Source: Marsupella aquatica (taxonomy: Eukaryota; Marchantiophyta). From it: DNA of 64,000 bases. Location: assembly GCA_973895155.1 (NCBI GenBank), contig OZ316893.1, positions 23,932,001 to 23,996,000 of the forward strand, given 5' to 3'. The notes below the pieces were generated by a model that searched no databases, was not told the DNA's origin, and saw only the letters and a list, made by a program, of their open reading frames with translations. Positions 58,901 to 64,000 of the stretch are shown here, in pieces. Position numbers and translations under genes: made by a program. Every line of letters begins with the position of its first letter. The first letter of the stretch is position 1.

Positions 58901-61900
58901 GATAGCTGTTCGGGATGTGAAACACACCCTCGAGGTGCGTTAGAGAACAAAACTTAACTAAGTGGATGACTTGAGAAACAGAAACATAACATCGAAGCCT
59001 CAACATAGAATTTTTCGAAGTAATCCTTCCAATCTCTGAACATTCAGACCTCCACACCAACATGCAAATTTAGTGGTCCGCATGTAGTGGGCACCTTCTA
59101 CATCACTGGACTGAATCATCTTATTGCCGAGGATAGTAGGCGCAGAAACGTGTTGGCACTTGGGATTGACACTTGTGCATAGTATAATTTTCTTATTAAT
59201 TATGAAAGAGAACACTGATCAACTTGAACAGTGTATTGATTCATTATTATCTGGTCTTAGCGCCAACTGGACGCAGATGACAAGTATTAACAAGATCACT
59301 AAAAACTTAGAAAATGCTGCACAATTGAGTTGAGGAAATCTCTAAACGTTATGCATCTGTGAGAGGAAGGAGTAGAAGTGAAACCTTTTAATGAATATGT
59401 GAAAAATCATTGGCGTACGCCTTCAGGAGCTGGAGAAAGAAAATGCTCTCCTGAAAGCTTCAGAATCCGTGGAGGACGACAAGGTTCTACTTTTGGAAAG
59501 TCAAGTTCATGAGCTGAGTATGGACAAATTGGCTCTTCTAGAGTTCCTAGAGTCAGTGAAGAGTACAATAAGAGCAGCAAATGCAGGACAAGGTGTGATC
59601 CCATATATGAAGGGGTTCTTTGATAGACCGGTTGTCAGGGGAGAAAATGTTCATGACGTATTGGCGATGGTTGGAAAGTTAATAAGTGAGAGGAGCGAAG
59701 CCAAATCTACGGGTGGAGGTCTCCTGGAGGAGAAGTTGTTAAAAGAAAAAGAACTCAGTGACCTTAGAAAGTTGTATGCCCAGTCCCAAACGCTCACCAC
59801 TCATTTACAGGTAGAGAAGGATCATGTCAAGAAAGAGAGGAATGAGCTGAAAGCAATCTGTGACGACCTCAAGCGACAAAAAGGTTCTTGGGATGCTGAG
59901 AAGAAAGGGGAACATGAGAAGAAGATGTTAGAATTGAAAAGCCAGATTCATGAAGTGATACTAGACAGGGCTGCGCTTTTGGAAACACTGGACGCCATAA
60001 AGAATGCACTAGCAACATCCAAAACAGGAAGCGGGGACATGCAGTACATGAAGGGATTCCTGAAAAGGTCCGTCGTTCAAGGTAGAAATGTCTCTGAAGT
60101 CGTGGAGATGGTTGAAGAATTTGTAACGGAGAAGGAGGCAGCCAACCTTAAGGAAAGCAGGCTAAAGGAAGAGAGGGAACTGAAGGAGAGAGAACTTGAT
60201 GAGACTAAAAAGTTCCTCGCCGAATCCCAAGGTCAGTATGTGATGTTGGAAGAAGAGAAAAATTCATTGTATATTAAGTTGAGTGAGCTGCAAAGGAGCA
60301 CTCATGCCCTAAGGACAGAAAACGAGTCTATCAATGCCTCTTCAGTAGAAATGGAGAAAAAGCTGTCAGAGCTACGAAGTCAACTTTGTGTCTTGACTCA
60401 GGAACGGGATGCTTGTAGAGAAACGCTGAAGACCCTCAAACACATATTCAGAACTGCTGATTCGTCAGCGGCCACGCAGCACTCTGAGGATTTTCTTCTC
60501 GGATCTTCTGAAGGTGAAAGCGGGTCTGTGTTGGTGGCAATGGCAGAGAAGTTGGTTGAGGAAAGAAATGAAGCTAGATCTGGAGGTAGAATATGTGTGG
60601 AACAGTTGGAAATGAAAGAAACAGAAATCTCCGACCTTAGACATTCATATGCTGAATCCAAAAGCCTAAGTGAAAGACTACAGAATGACAAGGATGAACT
60701 AGAGAAGGAGGTGAAAAAGCTATGTGGTAATTTAAGGACCATAAGACGATCCATATCTGGAGATTGCAGCCTGGAATCAGAAGCTTCTGACAAGAGTCCA
60801 CTGATTTCAGGAGATGTGACTTTCGAAAACATGGTTAATGAGGTTCTAGTCATGAAGGAAAAATTAAATGAGGCAAATTCGGAGCTTGAGCGAGATAGAA
60901 GGGTGTTTGAGAGAATGTTTCACGAGACGAAGAGTATAGTCTCCGAAGAAGGTCGCCCAGCAAGTGACCGGGAATCAGAGGCTTCAGATCTTATTTCTTC
61001 ATTGAAAACTCTCCAAGCTGACAAGCAGCAGATAGCCGCTGTCGTAACAGCCTGCACAGAACTGCTTTGCGTTCTAAACAAGGAGCTTAAGAAATTGTTT
61101 AAGACTATGATTTCTACTGAAGCGGACTCGACCAGTTTCGTGGAGCATAGTAACGAACTGACAGCTCAGGAGCTCATTAGGGCAGATACTGATTTTAGAA
61201 AGATGGTCAATAGCCTGCCAAGCGTCGTTGAAGAGGTCGCAAAATTGAAGAGGGGAAAAAGTACACTGGAGCAGACTCTGCAGTCCCTTGAGCTTCAGAA
61301 AGAAGACGCTATTCGTCGAAGTAGTGAACACCTGGACAAGATGCTGAAATTGTCTGATTGTTCTCAACAAGAGGTCAATAGACAGAGAGATCAACTCAAC
61401 ACAGTTCGCTCTTTGGTCAGTTCCGTTTCAGTGAAGAGGACGCTATCTTCCAACGACACAAGTAGCAAGCAGGATGTAAACCAAAATGGACTTACATTGG
61501 AACTCGAAGGCATTATAAAGGAACTTGTTGCTTTGCGGACGGACAAGACACATCTAGAGGCTGCAGTGAGTGAGTTACGATCCAAGGGAGCTTCAGAGCA
61601 GGAAAAGTTGCAGGATTTGGGCATCAAGTTGTCTTCATCTGAGGCTCAAGTCCAGACCTTGTCTATAGGTGCTGTGGCTGCTGAGTCAAAACTACAGATT
61701 CTGGAAAGTCAACTTGCAGCTGCAGCAACACAGCTTTCCGAGCTGCTTGTAGTGATATCATCCAAGGATAGCGTCCCAAGCTCAGCTGGCAAGAGCTCAA
61801 GTTCTGAAGTATGGACTAAAGGCATGGACATTGGTGCCATAATCAAAGATGTGCAAAACAGAGTGTTGGAACTCTTGTCTGCGAGGGATGAGGAGTTGAG

Positions 61901-63770
61901 CAAGAGAGCAAAGGAAGGTAACAAGTGGAAAGGACAACAAGAAGCTCTAGAAAGGGATTTCAAACTGTCAACTGCTGAGTTAGAAAGGTTAAGAGTAAAG
62001 TCAAGTGGGCAGGAAGGATTTATCAAGACACATACAGCAGAATGGACAAGTGTTGTTGCAAACCTTAAGATTGAGATTGCTAGGCTCGGAGGTACTGCTT
62101 CTACTCTTGGAGTTGACATAGTATGTGTATTAGCTCTGCAAATCATGCAGGAAACCTCCAACCTAGACCAAAGACGGTTACAAAGAGGATTGGTGGACCT
62201 TTGGTTGATTGCTGAAAGCAATGGTGGATTCCTCCAATAACTTGAATTCATATGAAGGATCAAAATATCTCTTCGGACACTAATTTTGTCAGTGTCAGCA
62301 ACTGTTATTTCATTAGGTGGGCATCAATATTTTCGTATGTATGGCTCAATGATGGTTATCAACATTTCTTTCTAAAGTCACCTGTAAACAATATTTGAGC
62401 TCGAAAGCTACAACTCTCAAATTTGCCACATCTAGAGAGTTTGAAAATGCATTGCTGAAATTGAGCGTCATCACTTTCTTGTTTGATAAGGTTTTGATCC
62501 CAAAGATGAGGGGGAAATTTTGAGGAAGTCGCTAGCCATGGAAAAGGTAGTACTTTCATCCATCTTGGTCAGCTTCAACTGCAGGATTCGTTTGTTGGCG
62601 ACCTAGTTTTACACATATACATACCAGGTTCCTGTAATGTTCCAGCTTTGGGGGAGTGAATGTTTTTTGTAATGCTTCATTCACAATTTAGTCTATGCCA
62701 TCAAGCACCTCGTTTGCTTGTGTGATGTCCATCTCTTAGGTGAAGGAATTGGTTTCACCTGCCGTTACGAGGATCGCTTCTACTTCTGGTGCTCAAACTT
62801 CGGTGAGTTGTGCTTGAAGGGCCGGGAATAAGAAATTGAAGACCTTCCAAATCATTGCGAGGTTTAGTGGAAGGATAATAATATAACTGATAAAACTAGT
62901 AGTTGAAAGCAACATGTTTTGCAATTATATATCCATTGGAAAAGAATTTGGAAACCCAGTCCAACAATTGGCTAGGAAGAATCTTTTATCCCCAAAATTA
63001 TTGATCTACCAATAGTCTGAACATGTATGACTCTTCCTGAATCTTGAACGATTCAGGCTTACAGCCTATGTGATAGGTGAATTGTATGTAAGAGGTAAGT
63101 TTTGACGTCAATGACTTGAATTGTGTTCAGACAGATGCGTCGCCATCCCGCAATCCACTGCTCAGTTTAGGAACGTTCCAAGTGGACCTACTTGTCAATA
63201 ACAAGGTTGGTAGCTGGAATTTGTTGGCGGGCCTGCAAAAGAAAGAATGAAGTTCTAAGAAGTCTTTCAAGTATATAAATAAATGAGGGCAACAGTTGTG
63301 ATTTTTAAATGCCCTCTTTGTTGACATTATTTTGTGATGTCCTGAAAAGGGAAGGTATAATAGTCGTCACAAAAACAGGAGGAGAAGGCATGAAGTATGC
63401 AGGGATGTTAGTGCAAAGTAGAGTCTTTACTGCATATATGTACAGGTCAGAACGAGTAGTTTGGTTCTCTATGTGGGCTACGGTGGTTGTTGAAGTGTCT
63501 CGATCTTTACTGTTTATATACCATGTATTAATTTTCCTAACTTGCAAGTAACTTTCTGAAATACTAATCTTAGTCAGCATCGTTCTGAGCAAGAGAATGA
63601 TATTATGCTTCGCTTTGCAGGTTCATTCACAGCTGAAAGTTTCAGGACACAACGGAGGATTATGTCAAGCAGCGCTTCACTACTTTAATGTGGATGCGAA
63701 TACTGGTGAAGTTACGTTTGAAAACGCAATGGTCCCAGGCTCTCAATCTTCTAACTTGGTGGTGGACCTG
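55938..63770 (+). CDS. Large coiled-coil protein, partial at both ends
   Basis: Exons with matching phases: 55938-55998, 56436-56538, 57023-57277, 57416-57565, 58255-58584, 58758-58934, 59427-62120, 62740-62802, 63131-63205, 63621-63770. The frame continues past the right edge, and the 5' end is not fixed. The product is dominated by heptad-rich, Glu/Lys/Leu coiled coil (for example KEKLRESEEEIVLLVQENDR). The 2.7-kb exon holds three repeats of about 146 residues, starting near 59493, 59934 and 60372. Each begins L(E/K/R)SQ, and the first two contain YMKGF(F/L). The last exons (VKELVSPAVTRIAST, then NVDANTGEVTFENAMV) are not coiled coil. It could be a Golgi- or cytoskeleton-associated scaffold, but I do not recognise the family. 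Confidence 0.72.
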
Positions 63771-64000
63771 GTAACTTTTATGCTTACTCTTTACCCTTCA
63801 AGTGTGTAAAATTCCATGAATTTTTATTTAAATGACCGTCATGGCATGGGCCTAATAAGGCAGTTTGAGAAGAAATTCTTAGCCTGGGTAATGTTATCTC
63901 GTCTATCTCCGTTTAGGATTAGCTCATTATTGCAGAAATACTTGATGTCTCAGAGCTTGTCATGGCATTTCACGCTGGGTCGCCATTACTTGCAGTTTAT
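63771..64000 (+). other. Intron or continuation of the coiled-coil gene at the right edge
   Basis: A GTAACTTT donor follows the exon ending at 63770. No further exon can be fixed before the window ends, although an exon may start near 63917-63935 after CGTTTAG or ATTGCAG. Confidence 0.4.

Noticed and set aside
59124-59333. Additional exon of the coiled-coil gene (frame with NTDQLEQCIDSLLSGLSA)
   Set aside because: No donor in the right phase follows it, whereas 58934 joins 59427 directly in phase 0. It could still be an alternative exon.

Overview
This window is nuclear DNA of a land plant. Both confidently recognised genes are plant families split by GT-AG introns: a nucleobase-ascorbate transporter (NAT) and an RNA-dependent RNA polymerase (RDR). 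The flanks carry plant-type transposable elements, and there is a short stretch of the plant telomere motif AAACCCT. I cannot name the species. Modest intron lengths and mixed codon use would fit a bryophyte or another non-flowering plant, but that is inference.

Layout. (1) 1-5.9 kb is AT-rich and gene-free, made largely of degenerate tandem duplications. (2) 5970-11074, minus strand, is a complete NAT gene. I rebuilt 14 coding exons whose phases join without a break into 530 codons. The intron after exon 11 holds a decayed partial copy of that exon. (3) 11.1-46.3 kb is a gene-poor, transposon-rich interval with no convincing gene. It holds a tRNA-derived SINE family (one full copy and one 5'-truncated copy, both with perfect target-site duplications, plus a third diverged copy), two PIF/Harbinger-like MITEs with TTA duplications, a 263-bp foldback element, a degraded Ty1/Copia RNase H fragment, and a nested non-LTR insertion inside a roughly 165-bp tandem repeat. 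It also has several dispersed repeat families, long G/C homopolymers and one 245-codon ORF of doubtful status. (4) 46.4-46.7 kb, minus strand, is a small ORF with one predicted membrane segment. (5) 47294-51837, plus strand, is a complete four-exon RDR gene of the RDR1/RDR2 clade (1161 aa, catalytic DLDGD). (6) 51.8-55.9 kb is a spacer with an AGAAG microsatellite and possible 5' exons of the next gene. (7) 55938 to beyond the right edge, plus strand, is a long coiled-coil protein gene with one 2.7-kb exon holding three repeats of about 146 residues. Its family is not recognised.

The genes have separate roles: membrane transport, RNA silencing, and a probable coiled-coil scaffold. Nothing suggests co-regulation, although the RDR and coiled-coil genes are neighbours on the same strand. 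I found no clear new multi-gene system. The most original observations are the NAT partial exon duplication, the internal repeats of the coiled-coil protein, the near-perfect foldback element and the SINE family.
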